NCBI RefSeq assembly: GCF_945859705.1
Contig: NC_079135.1
Span: 30,057,679 to 30,121,678, forward strand
Source: Episyrphus balteatus
Lineage: Eukaryota > Arthropoda > Insecta > Diptera > Syrphidae
Direction of reading: 5' to 3'
Length of the DNA stretch: 64,000 bases
Shown: piece after piece, positions 24,574 through 37,000 of the stretch
How positions within the stretch are numbered: position 1 is the stretch's first letter
Layout: every line of letters starts with the position of its first letter
Translations under genes and position numbers: made by a program
Notes under the pieces: generated by a model
What the model was told of the DNA's origin: nothing
Seen by the model: only the letters and a program-made list of their open reading frames with translations
Databases searched by the model: none

Positions 24574-25319
24574 TGTATTTAAAAAACTGAAGCTGTTATA
24601 GCAAATCCTTGGATTCGAGCTGAAAAATTAAATAAGTAAGTACACGTCTCTGACGTTCTGGGTTTCACTAAGCCACAACAACAAAACCCCTGGTTTGATG
24701 ATATATTCCGGCATGTTCCGGGTAAACATCGGGTTTTCAGCAGAAAAGAGTGGCCACACGATAAAAAAAGAGTGATTGAAGAAAAGGTCCTATAGCAGGA
24801 ATGAGGTTCGGGCCATTATAAGACGGTGAAATTGTCATCTAAGGTTACAAATATCGAATTGAAGCCTGACAAAGACGAATAAGGGAACATCGTACTGGGG
24901 TCACAATAGAGTACGAAAAGCACTTTATCTTGTTCAAGTTACCTTTTACTAAAATATGGCTGGGATATAGGCATATCTCTCTTGCTCTCTTCATTTTAAG
25001 ATGAACATTTTACAATTATTCCTAAACTCTCAAAAAATTGATCGGTTTCAATTTTTTTCCATTGTTCAGTTTCTTATAGACATGACCTTAGAGAGTCTAA
25101 AAATAAAAAAAAAAATTGTTCTAATCGTCTTCTCAGGGTTTGCTCTTCAACTCTTTCATTTTATTATTCTAATGTTTTAAGGTTGAAGTTGAAATATACT
25201 AAAGGCAATTATGTCGTTAAACTAAAAATTCCTAAAACACTTCATTCAAATCAGTATAGTAATAAAAAAAAAAACATCTGAAATTTGTTCTCTGAAGGTT
25301 ACAGAACTGATCTACTTTC
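24574..25319. other. Intergenic, no gene
   Basis: Ordinary AT-rich DNA with nothing I can name. Confidence 0.5.
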
Positions 25320-27250
25320 AAACAAAAACTCAACCCTTTCATTTTTTGTTCTAAAAAATTTTCCACGAATTTCCTTTTTTATTCATGAATAGGAACTTTA
25401 AACAAGATCACTTCACGAGAAAAAAAAAGAAAAAACAAAAAAATACTCATAAAACAAAAAATTTACAAAAAAGTACAATACATAAACAAATATCCTTTTG
25501 TAAAAATTGCTCTACATTTTCCTTTGAATATTATTTTACTTTCAGTCGCGACATCATAAACAAAAAAAAAAATATTTTATTCGTTTATTACTACGACCAA
25601 TTTAGTGAAATTATGAACTCGTTAACCCTTTTTAATGAAATGTCACCATTCAGAGAAAGTGACACCAAAAACTAAACCAAAAGAAGTTATTTTCTGACAC
25701 GGTGCTGCATATTAACAAGAACAAAAGGGTTAAAAGTGAAGCCGACAATATAAAAATGAAATGTAAACAAAAATATTGGTCACAAGAATTTCAGGGAATA
25801 GGCATTTTCACACTTCAATAAACCATTTACATAAATTTCACTTTTTCTAACCCTTTTTTTTTCCTTCGGTGCGTGGTTTTGAAAAAAATATCTGGAGTGA
25901 AAACGTGTAGAAATTAACATACTTTCCCCATCCACACAAATACAGACAAGAAAAATATATATATTACAAAATGCATCTCATCACTTACAATTAGAATGTG
26001 TCCTTGAATGTCCTTTTAAATGCGTGTCAATCAGTTCTTAGAGAGAAAGTGTTGTTGTCGTTGTCTTTTCTGAAAATAGATTCTTTTCTAAATCGCTTTA
26101 TTGCTTGTTTTCTCTAATTATGGTTAAACTCATTTTAGCTGCATCATTCAACTCTGAAAAAAGGATATACAAATCCTTTGTACAAAGTAATCCTTTGATC
26201 GACATCAGGCATAGATCGCATTATTTTTTCCAACTAATTTTAAATCAAAAAGGATTACCACGATCCACTTCGCAGGTATATGTGTAACAATTCAAAACAT
26301 CACGGCGCATTTTCACTTAATCCTTTTCAAGGATATACACATTTTGTTGATATATGTTTACATTTGTTTTGCTTCCAGGCGTGGTGTTTATCCATAAAAT
26401 CAAAATATTGGCAATCCCATTCTAAATATCGAACTCACAATTCTTTTTTCTTCCTTTTTTTTTGGCAATAAAGGATATTTGCATTGGTACCTTGAAATAA
26501 TCATACAAAAGGCTCGGGAATTAGCAATCTTTGCGAAGGATTTTATGACACCTTAGTTGAGTGCACAAAATTCTATTGAAATCTATCGATTATACCGAAG
26601 GATGCAACTCATGACTTTGCACTGCAAGGTTATGCCATGAAAGGAGGTAATAATGAATGTGTTTTTTCATCGTCAATTTTTTACGAGAAATTTTGCAAAA
26701 AAAAAGGACAAATTTGTCTGGTTTTATGGTTATTTTTTTATGTTTTTGTGAGAATCGTTGTCCTTGTGAATCCTTTTTTCTATAGTATCGCTTTGAAGTC
26801 GATTGTTTGGCACTTAGGTTGTTGGTTGTTTAGCAAGATTGGGTTCCTTTTTTATTAAGAATGACAAAAAATTATGTTGTGGTAGCATTTTAGGGTTTTA
26901 TGTTCGTCTTTTTGTATTTTTTGTTGAGGCATCGTTAGATGCTTTTGTGTTGGGTAATAAGTCGGTGGTTATATAAGTTCCGCAAATAATGATTTCTGGT
27001 TTATTGCCTTTAGAGAGTTCTTGGTAGTTGGATAAGCCTTTCGTTTAACTCTTTATGGTTGATGGTGAATTTTTTCTTATTTTTTAATGAAATTCTATAG
27101 AAAACAGGATTGAAAGGATAGTTTAAGGGTTATTTTCTAAATTGCTAAAAGCATTTGCAATTTGTTCAAGGATATTTGGAAACTTTCCATTTCTTTTTCC
27201 TATTTCAATTTCCAAGGATATCGGAAATGTCAAATTTTTTTCATTCCAAC
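25320..27250. promoter_or_regulatory. Candidate segmentation enhancer of hairy (site cluster 2)
   Basis: Kruppel-type words occur at 25622 (TTAACCCTTTT), 25723-25733 (AAAAGGGTTAA), 25848 (TAACCCTTTT) and 27125 (AAGGGTTA). Bicoid-type TAATCC/GGATTA occurs at 26188, 26253 and 26318. A Hunchback-type TTTTTTATG is at 26734. Many related AAGGAT/ATCCTT words fill 26160-27230. The mix repeats that of cluster 1, about 20 kb upstream of the hairy start. No domain is found in the frames crossing it. It could instead be a decayed AAGGAT-rich repeat; no reporter or conservation evidence is available here. Confidence 0.35.
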
Positions 27251-28603
27251 AAAGAAAACCACACATCAATGAACCAAAAAATGACCCAATTATCGTTCAA
27301 ATGTCCTAAAAATTAAACCACCGACCTTTGGTCGTTTTGAAAAACTCACAACGATAAAAAGGAACAAACAAAAAACAAACAAAAAATAACAAATATTTGC
27401 ATGGGACATTCGTTAGAGAAAGAAGTAGCTCAATTGTACAGCTTGTAAAAAATAATTAGGCCAAAAAATGAGAGCACTAAATATGGAGATGGAAAATGCA
27501 TTTTTTTTCCCAGACCTGGCATAGCTTAGGAAGTAGCTTCTCGGAAGATCAAAAAAAAGATAATGAGACCCATGGTGTTTTTGTAATTTTTGGCGTGACG
27601 CGATTTTTTGGAAAATCTATATTTTTGTATTTTATTTTTTTGTCTGTTGTTATGTGTGCAATAAAATATCAAATTTCAATCATAAAACAATTCTTACGTA
27701 AGGTCCTTATAATTTACCTTGAAACTATTTTCGCAAAAACAAGAACAATAAGGTCGCAGAGAACAACAGAAGAATTATGATTTTTTTCGTCCAGGGCACT
27801 TATCTAGGTTGGCCACATAGTTTCAAATCGCCTGCCGCGTCGTTCTAGATGTTTACGCAATAATCACGTTTCCATGGAATTTTGGGCGATGTGAAACAAA
27901 AAAATTTAATTTTTGTTTTTCGACTAAGAATGGACAAAAATATTCCAATAACGCTATGGTAGTGTATAAGGACACTATTATATTGTGTTCTCGTCAAAAT
28001 AGGATGTATATTGATATTTTTCTATGGGTTTTAAAAAGTGTGCTCTCTTTTGTTTGTGGATATTTGTAATAATAAATAAACACGAAATGACCTTTTTTTC
28101 GAATTCGCTGTAAAAATTTGCAAAAACTGGTCTGGTCTGGTTTTGATGGAAACTGTACAAGGACTCTGTTTTAATTTTGGTTGCAAATCTTTTTTTTCTT
28201 TTGATTTTTTTTTCTGCTAAATGACATATCGATTTAACACTTGGAGTGAGAAAATTGGTAGGTTCTCGAAGTGTTCGGAGTTTCACGTCTGTATACTTAA
28301 AAAGTTTTGCATATTTTTTTTTTCTTTTTGGTTGGAGGTAAATTGGATCTTTTTTTGTGGTAGGAAGTAATACTTATGTCGGAATAAAGGAGCACAAGGA
28401 ATACTTTATAACTTTTTTTTGTTGCAGAAGTACGCGCGAAAGGTAATTATTATTGAACGATCTGTTGCCACTTACGAACTGTAAACGAGTTAATGAGATT
28501 CTTGTTAACGTGCTTTAAATTAGCAACCTTGGAGCGTTTATATGTGCAGATATGTACTTATTAGGGAAGAGTGTATGCATCAAATTTTCTTTTCTTTGTT
28601 GTT
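27251..28603. other. Intergenic, no gene
   Basis: AT-rich, and frames such as 27496-27780 and 27978-28286 have no domain. Nothing else seen. Confidence 0.5.
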
Positions 28604-30290
28604 TAGTGGCTGTTGTAATAAAGTGCAACAGAATTTATGAACTTGAAGTTTCGTTCAAATTTGCAGTTATTATGTAAAATATTTTTCATATTAAATAAAG
28701 GAAGAAAGATGTTACATTTGTCTCGTTGAAAATCTGTAACTTTAAATATAAAAGTGTAATGTGAATGCAAATTTGCATGCTTCTTTTAATAAATTTGCTT
28801 TGTATCTAATTGACTTACCATATGCATTTATACTGGTTGAGGTAAAATTAAACTCATCAATCAATTGCATTTTTAAGTTCCATTCCAACGAAAATCATCA
28901 CCCAAAATCAAGTTAAAAACTATTAAATCAATAGAATGCTATTAAAAAGGATATAATAATTTAAAAGGTTTGTGCATCAGCTCTTTCATTTCAAAAGCAT
29001 CAAAATCATTCAACTCGTATTTCTAAGTATTTTTCTTATATTCTTTTTACTTTGTTGTACAAGTATCACCTGCAAAAAGCTCCTTTAGTGGCTGTTGTAA
29101 TAAAGTGTAACAGAATTTATGAATTTAATTTTTTGTTCAAACTTGCACTTATTATGTAAAATATCTTTCATATTGAAAAAAGAAGAAAAATGTTACATTT
29201 GTCTCGTTGTTTTTTATGAAATCATGCAAATTTATAACTTTGATTATAATGAGTAAAGTGAATACGCCTGCTTACTTTCTTTTTTTTTAATGTAGAAAGT
29301 GGTACTAAATTACTAACATCAATTCGTTAACAGAGGACGGAAACTTCTAGAACCAGAATTGAAGGGTTATAAATTTCAAAATAAATAATTCAAGAACAAA
29401 GTCTTTTTCATTTTTTCAAATAAAAAGTCAAACTAATAGTTTGCTTTGAAAAAAAATTTATCTTACCTGAAATATAAAAGCATACATTTTTTCAAGTTTA
29501 TATCAAAATCCAACCATTTTTGTTAAATAATAAATATTTTTTGTTGGGTAGAATTCACTCAAATCAATATTTTTCTAAGCTTACCTCTCAGACGAATTTT
29601 CTGACCTCGAAAATAATTAAAATGAACACGCTTCATTGATTTTGAAAATTTTTTTCCCAACCAAGTTCTGATTGTGTTTACAAATTTGAATCCTTTGATT
29701 TTCAAATCGTTATCATTTATAATGATTTGTTTTATTTATTTGTTCGGTTTTAATTTACTTGTGAAACAGAAATGTATTAAAATTTTTATTTCTATCTATT
29801 GTTTTTTCTGATTAAATAAAATAAGCTCTCTTAACTTTTCTTCTTTGTGCTCATTCTTCCTGTCCTTTTTAACAACAATTATAGAAAACAAATCTCGTAT
29901 TGATTAATAAAATTGTTTTTTTGTTTTGTTTTTATTGTAAATATTATCTCTTTGACTTACCATTAAATATAAATTGGGTGAGGTAAAATTGAAATCACCA
30001 ATCAATTGAATTTTAAATTTGCATTTCATTTAAATGTTTTTTTCTTTCTTAAAACTGCATAAAAATAAACTCCTCAATGAAAATAATCACATAAAATCTA
30101 GTTCAAAATTATTAAATCAACAGAATGCCGTTAAAAAGCATACATTTTTTTAAAAAGTTTGTGCATCAGCTCTTTCGTTTCAAAATCATTCAACTCATAT
30201 TTCCCAGTAATCTTGCTTATATTCAATTAAAAAAATACTTCGCTATAAGGTGACACTTTGTTCAACAAGTATCACCTGCGAAAACCCTGT
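28604..30290 (+). repeat. Old direct segmental duplication (A-B-A'-B')
   Basis: Block A (about 28604-28730, from GGCTGTTGTAATAAAGTG to TTACATTTGTCTCGTTG) recurs at about 29084-29210. Block B (about 28810-29085, from TTGACTTACCAT to GTATCACCTGC) recurs, with indels, at about 29940-30285. Shared landmarks in B include TTTGTGCATCAGCTCTTTC and ATCATTCAACTC. The order A-B-A'-B' implies one tandem duplication followed by insertions and decay. No coding sequence is involved. Confidence 0.85.
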
Positions 30291-31495
30291 TTTTTGTTGT
30301 TTGTTTCTTGTCGCTGATGACATATCATACGAAAAGATAAGATCTACATGCTTCTGGATCTACCTTTTGTACCGCACATACCAATGCGTGTAAAACTTCC
30401 CAGATTGTGTTACATACTTTCTTGATTTCATTTCAACTTCTTATATAGCTTTCAATAATAAATAGTGAACGTTACTTTTCATGGTTACGTCCGAATGTCT
30501 GATCACCCTGAACAATTTATGTTCCACATGCCTTCAATTTGACTTTATGTTGTTGTTTTTTTATGGCTCAATGGATATTTTCATTTCATTTTTATTTTTT
30601 TTTTTGTTTTGTTTTTGTGAACTAAATTCCCATCAAGATCTTTCGAGCAGCTCTTGCTACAGCAATAATATATGCACTTCAAACTCATCTTAACAACTCC
30701 AAGATATACCTACTTGGAGCCTGTGTATAATAATGCACTCTCGCTCATCACCAAGTTGCAAAATAAAAAAAAAATCCCATCAAGAAAAAAAAAAAAAAAA
30801 CAGACTTAAGGGTAAACCAGTTGCGGCTTCCACATCGGCACATATGGGACAATAAATTTTCGCATAAAGCACGCGGCTCATCGTTAGCTCGTCAAAGGAC
30901 AATGCACGTATAATGGTTTGGTGCAGCCCCAAAGAAGCAGTGAAATTCCATTCTCGTTGGATTCCAGTTTTGGTTTGCTTTTTTTTTTTTGTTTTCTTTA
31001 AAAAATCTTTTTTTATCAAACAAATACTCACCTGGCGCAGCAAGTTCGGGTTGAAGGAGGTTGAGTCTTAAGAGAAAAATAATGGTGCTCTACAGCCTGC
31101 AAGCTCAAAACCGCGTAAGCCACCACGTCGCTTGCGATTAACCTTCAAAATAAATGCGATAAATGATTACAGCTGAAGTTCTTTGTCGTGCGTTGTTTTC
31201 ACCGCTAAATTGGTCACGATAACAGGGTTGTTATTTTTTTTTTCTAAATAAAATTAAGTGCATTGTAGATCAGAAGAAAAAATCACAAGTTTCTTTGTGT
31301 CAATTTTGAATTCTATAACTGGTCGGTCCGGAAGTTTCAGGAAGTTTCTCAATTTTCTATAGTCGGCTGCTGAGTTTCGGCGCTCTGGGCTGCTGACGCT
31401 TTTAAAGAGGAGTAGGTTATTGCATCATCTATAAAAAGCACGTTCTAAAACTCAATGAGCTCAGGTTCATCGCGCTTTAGTAAAATATAGAGGAA
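30291..31495. other. Intergenic, one unexplained richer stretch
   Basis: 30800-31075 is less AT-rich and open on the minus strand (87 aa, with a CPIC motif), but both ends run into poly-A/T and no domain is recognised. The minus strand has CAG followed by GTGAGTAT near 31031, a good donor sequence, so an unrecognised exon cannot be excluded. Confidence 0.35.
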
Positions 31496-31499
31496 TTTT

Positions 31500-32815
31500 G
31501 AGAGGAAATATCTCCCCCTTGATTTCGTGGCAGCTCATGATACTTATCAAGGTAAGCTGTGATACTTTCAAAAGTAACCTGTGATATTTAGATGACCTGT
31601 GATATTGACCAAGGTGTACTGCGGCAACCAGTGATACTTACAGAGGCATCACGTGATACTTCCCGGAACAACTGTGATACTTTTGAGGACAACCTGTGTT
31701 ACTTGCAGGTGCAACCGGTGGTACTTAAAAGGGAAATCCATGGTTATAAGCGGATAACTCTTGATACTTACAAGGAAAACCTGTGATACTAACCGAGCCA
31801 GCTTGTGATACTTAACTTATACTTTCCCGAGCAACCCTGACACTTCAGAGGACGAACTATGATACTAGCAAGGGAAACCTGTGATATTTAGGGGGCCACC
31901 AGTGACTGACACAATGTGATACTTACCATGACAACCCAAGATCATTACTTACAGCTTGCCAGGGCAACTTGTGATACTTATAAATGTAAACTGCGACCTG
32001 TCATACTGAACAGGGTGAACTACGGTACTCAAGGGAGTGATACTTACAGAGGCATCACGTAATACTTGCCGGAGCACCTGTGATATTTATGAGGACAACC
32101 TGTGATACTTACCAGGGCAACCCTTGGTTATCAGCGGGTAACACTTGATACAAACCGGGACAGATCATGATACTTACCAGGACAACCTGTGATTATTGGC
32201 AGATAATCCGTTATACTTTCCAGAACAACCTGTGATACTAACCGACACAATATGTGATACTTACCAAGATAACCCATGATCATTATAGGGGTTTTGATAA
32301 GCGGATAACCCCTGATACATAACAGGACCACCTGTGATACTAACTGGAGCAGTTCGTCATACTTACCAGGGTAAGTTGTGATACTTACAGTGGCAACCAC
32401 AGTGATTATTGCCAAGGGACCTAATGATAATCACCGCAGTAACTTGTGATACTTTCAACAAAAGACCTAGATAACTATTAAAGCAAAGTACGATACTTAC
32501 CAGGACAACCTGTGATACTTACCGACATACTATGTGATATTTACCAGGTTAACCATACAAGAAAACCTGTGATACTTACCAGGGCAAACCGTTATGATAA
32601 GTGGAAAACCCTTGGAATTTACCAGGACAGCCTGTGATACTAACAGGGATAGTTCGTGATATTTAACAGGGTAACTTGTGATTACTTACAGCGGACACCA
32701 CAGTGATACTTACCTGCTAGGGATCCCATGAAACTCACAGTAGGAATTCGTGATACTTACCATAACCCGTGATAACTACCAGAGAAACCTGTGATATTTA
32801 TCAGAACAACCTTCT
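31500..32815. repeat. Minisatellite, about 22-25 bp unit (GTGATACTTACC...)
   Basis: About 1.3 kb of degenerate tandem units of the form CCTGTGATACTTACCAGGAC plus 2-5 bases. Some longer units carry GGTTATnAGCGGATAACCC-like inserts (31741, 32133, 32287). The variation is high, so the array is old or repeatedly rearranged. The open frames inside (31592-31786 plus, 32131-32415 minus) exist only because the repeat lacks stops in one frame. On the minus strand each unit reads close to CTGGTAAGTATCACAGG. Confidence 0.95.
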
Positions 32816-32819
32816 ACAC

Positions 32820-34800
32820 TTTCGTTAAGAAAATATCAAAAATTGTAAACAGATATTCTTTAACAACACTGCTCATAGGTACTTTTTTTTCATTAAAAAA
32901 GGGTACCCATCGCTATATGCCCACATGAGGTAGGTAGGTATGTATAAATGGAACGCATGCGCAATTATCCGACCCTTTCGCGTGCAACATGGATGATTGG
33001 ACAACGCGAAAACGACCACTGGCAAAAAAGTCCGTTAAGTACGAGTAAAGTGAATGTATATATTCCTGGGAACGGTATGGCTCCACATCAAGCCTCTCCA
33101 GTATCCGCAAAAAAGAAATTAATGTTCTTCGCACTTAAGTTCACGTCGAGATTACGATTGGCAAGATGCACCTGCCTTCCATCTTGAAGGAGGTCATCAA
33201 TTTGTAATATATATATATGAATTTTTTTTTGGTAAGGTTTAAGTTACAACTGTGCATTGCAGGTTTTTTCGCTTAAAAATTGAGGGTGGGTCAAGCATGC
33301 AGAATATCAGTTTTAAGTAATTAACTAGACAGAATTCGAACTTTAAAGGTAAAAAAAAAACAAGTTGATATTTATGAAGCTTTCTCTCTCACAAAATTAT
33401 GGAAGGTTTTATAGCAGATAGTTATAAAGTTTGAACTTATAGCTTTGGAATGAATACACGCTCTCAATATGTGGGTATAATCAGGAAGATGAAAATTATA
33501 GCCTTGCTCCTGCTAATTTAGTCCTAATGATACGTAATTTTGATTGCCGAACGTAATTTCGTATATAGAATTTCGGCACCTTGTTTGGAACGGATTCCTG
33601 ACTCAGTTAACAATCCGCCAAAGCCTCACTCGCTCTCAAACAAGCATCAATGCGAAAGCACGTATCATTTTTACCCAATGATGATGAACTTGTTTATTAC
33701 GCGTGTAGCGTCTTTATTTCGCTGATGTGCCCGCTCTGCCTTAACGAGACAAGTGTGAGGTTGTTTGCTGCTGCGGCAATGTTTTTTGTGTTAATACAAT
33801 GAGGCTGCTGCAGCAGCAGCAGCGATATGCCTCTAGGCACTCCCAACCGACAACGACTTCTATTGCAATATAGTATGCACAACATTATTCAACTGTGATT
33901 GAAGCCGGAGACAGTCACGTATCTGGTAGAGATGTGAAAAATCACACCGCACTCGTACTTAATTACGCGCTGCCACACTGATGCTTAAAAACATATTCAG
34001 CGCGCATGAAAAAGACAGTAATTGGTCAGGCATTGTGTGATTAATTCGTATCACAGTCATAAAGCGTAATTAGAATGCGATTACCAACTGCGGACACATT
34101 TACCTGTAATTTGGTAGCACAAATTGAGAACAGGACTGACTCTAGATTGGCCCCAAGGGGGCTTTTTTTTAAAGGGTATACCTACTTATTGTTATATTGT
34201 GGTATATAGAGAGAGAGGTTGGCTCTTGATACTTTGCACACAGATACGAGGAGCTGTTTACGGCATCAAATATGGTCAAGTTTACGCTGAGCTGATGCTG
34301 GGATATTGCTGCAGATGGTTTCTGTTGATGGAAGATGGCCCCCCTCGGGCGGGTTATATATGCGCATATATAAGACACTTTGCATTTAAATGGATTGTAG
34401 GTATATGCGAAGAGTGCGCGGCAGGTAATCTTTTCGGATAAATCTTTGCACAAGTTTTGGGCTATTAATCCTTTTTATTATGGACGTGCTGCCGCAGTTT
34501 ATCTGGGTAATCAAAATATGTATACAAAGATTTGATCTAAGTATCGTTAATATCACGCGAACAATACAATGTAGTAAATTTATATGGAAAATGTAAGCAG
34601 ATGAAGTGGCAATATGTAGCAATTGTGATACAGTACTTGAGATTTAGATTATATCGAAATAATTATTGTTTTGTTTATCAAAGGTTTCAGTTAATAATTT
34701 GAAGCTAATCTTTAAAGAATTAAATGGTTCGTCAGCTTTTGAGAGATTTTCTGGGGGATAACAAGGCAACCCCGAAGGAATTCTGTCAAAGAAAATGTGC
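32820..34800. other. Intergenic, no recognised gene
   Basis: 32950-33190 and 33540-34090 are less AT-rich and contain short frames on both strands without domains. A CAG/CTG run lies at 33805-33822. Around 33950-34090 homeodomain-type TAATTA/ATTAAT words recur (33960, 34041), so regulatory DNA is possible. No gene is supported. Confidence 0.4.
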
Positions 34801-34802
34801 AA

Positions 34803-35045
34803 ATCTGAAATGAAAACTTTTTTTGCTCTGCAGTTTTTCGATGAAAATTTGGTTTTTTTTTTTTTCTAAGCGTCATAAAGATATGGTTATGCTTTTAAAT
34901 TAAAGCATAGGATGTAGGCTTTCCAGCGATATACAACTTATTATAGGTTGTCATATAAAAAATTGGAAAATTAAATATCTGAAATGAAAACATTTTTTTC
35001 TGTTCTGCAGTTTTTCAATGAAAATTTGTTTTTTTTTTTATTCTG
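34803..35045 (+). repeat. Tandem repeat remnant, about 175 bp unit
   Basis: Two partial units start TCTGAAATGAAAAC at 34803 and 34978, each followed by CTGCAGTTTTTC and ATGAAAATTTG. The phrase TATAGGTTGTCATATAAAAAA between them also occurs at about 40497, linking this to the tandem repeat at 40.0-40.5 kb. Confidence 0.75.
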
Positions 35046-36970
35046 ATAAAAACCGACCCTACTTAGCATTATCAAATGGCCTTCTGAAAAAGAGTTAAGG
35101 AAGGTCTTGAAAACTAATTACCAAGTTCACCTAAGATATATCAGTTTCAGGTCAGATTTCCCGACTTTGTTGTTTTGTAAATTTGGATAAGCCCTTAAAC
35201 ACATCAATTTATTTTTATTGCATCTTTCGAAAAAAAAACTAAAAAAAGAAAGAAATTGCACACGAACCTTTAATTTATTTCTGAATTTTCTCATGTAATA
35301 TAATCGCATGCAATTAAAAAATTTACTTCCGACTTAATAAAATACAAACACCAAAAAATGTAATGGATGTAAAAAAAGAAAACAAAACAAAAAAAAAATC
35401 AATGGAATCATCTTGTTACATGACGTTGTTTTTTTTTTATATGACAAGGAATATTCCCTGAGCAACATCTTCGTTATAAAATCTGGACACGTTTAGCCTA
35501 CAATTAAGATTCTGTCTAAAGAGTATTAATTATACTTCACATTTAATAATTTTGCACCTCAAATATGCCCGTATATTAATTAAAATTTAATAAAGATACT
35601 ACCGCCCTAAAGTCCACATGACTTTTTCTTTTATCGTCTCTGATCCAACCGACATACACCGACAACAGCTACACGATCAACCAGCATAAAATGAAGGATT
35701 TCGTGAGATTAAATAAAAAAAAAAGAATATAAGAAAAAAATAAATAAGAATACGCACGATTAAACGCACTGTACAGTGGGATAATTTAAAAGGGAAACGG
35801 GTAATTTAAGTTTTTTTTTTTTGTTATAATAACTTTTGTGAACTAAGGGTGGGCTAACGAAAAAAAGTGATGCAATTTTTTGGAATTTGCATGGTCAATT
35901 GAGAAAAAGTGGAAAAGGTCAATTTTTGAAGTAAAAAATAACAAATTTTGATTTTTAGGAGGTTGATAATTTGAAAAAAAAAATTTTTTTAGTGTACTAA
36001 AAAAGAAATCACTCCACACCATTTTATAATTACTGTTACTTTTGAAAAATGTTTGGATATATTTTACTAAGCATGTACCTTTTCTAGGTGCTTAAATGGC
36101 AAACCAAAAAAATTAATGATTTTTACACTTGAAAAAATATTTGTATGTTGTGGGTTTTCAGGTAAAATGTCAACTTAAGCTTCTTAACAGGAATGTTATA
36201 TGGACTGCATTTAAACAAGTAAAAATTTTAATTCAAATAACATTTGAGGCACAATGCAAACACCAGTGGATTTAATTGTTCTTAATTATAAATTTTAAAA
36301 AGGTCACTGTGGTGTATGAGTACTTTTTACACTGAATAAAACAAAATTATTTTTTGTGATTTTTGAGGTGAAAAAAATAAATAATTCCGTTATAATTAAA
36401 TTAATTAAAGGTGGGCTAACGAAAAAAAATCTCGGGCTCTTGGGCTATCCTGGGCTAACCTTGGGTAATCGAATCAGGCAGGTTTGAAAAAAAAATTACC
36501 ATTTGGGGGTGCCAACTTCACATAAATGAGAGCGAATATGTTAATTCTTAAAAAAAAAATAGTTATATTTCTGGGTCCTTTCTATACCACAGTTTTCTTT
36601 CTATCGTATCTGCGAAATTGTGGAAACCCTATAATTTTTTTTTTTTTTTTTTTTTGTTAAAGGAAACTCAATGATTACAAAAATTATAATTATTTTACCG
36701 GATTAAATAAACGAATTTAAATTCGTATTAATAAAAATGCCACACACTAAAACTTCCAATGGCTCCTATTTGAGATGTGACTCTCTCATTAAAAAAAAAT
36801 GCCATAATTGATATGTGATTTTTTTTACTTTTCTTGGAAAATAATTCCAGTAAAAAAGGTATTTTAAATATTTTGTTCCGTTGTTTTGAATGTTTTTTTT
36901 CTTAAATTTCCAATATAAGACTTACTTTTGAAAAGAAAAACTAATACAATTATTATACATCACAATGTTC
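35046..36970. other. Intergenic downstream of amylase, no gene
   Basis: AT-rich. The phrase GGTGGGCTAACGAAAAAAA occurs twice, at about 35847 and 36411, indicating a short dispersed repeat. A TACAGTGGGATAATTT at about 35772 looks like a mariner-type end but has no partner. Confidence 0.5.
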
Positions 36971-36971
36971 T

Positions 36972-36977
36972 TTTATT
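36972..36977 (-). terminator. Amylase polyadenylation signal
   Basis: AATAAA on the minus strand 24 bases after the TAA stop at 37001-37003. A very short 3' UTR is usual for insect amylase genes. Confidence 0.75.
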
Positions 36978-37000
36978 ACTTTCAAGTTAAAGATTCATTT

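Noticed and set aside
30780..31043. 87-aa minus frame with a CPIC motif
   Set aside because: Bounded by poly-A/T, with no partner zinc ligands and no recognised family. Kept only as an unexplained stretch.
31592..32415. Repetitive frames in the minisatellite, which might look like a repeat protein or a CRISPR array
   Set aside because: Units are degenerate, without a constant repeat plus unique spacer. The frames are open only because the unit lacks stops, and the host is clearly eukaryotic.
35770..35800. TACAGTGGGATAATTT as a second mariner-type element
   Set aside because: No inverted partner end was found within the following kilobases, so a single end is not enough.
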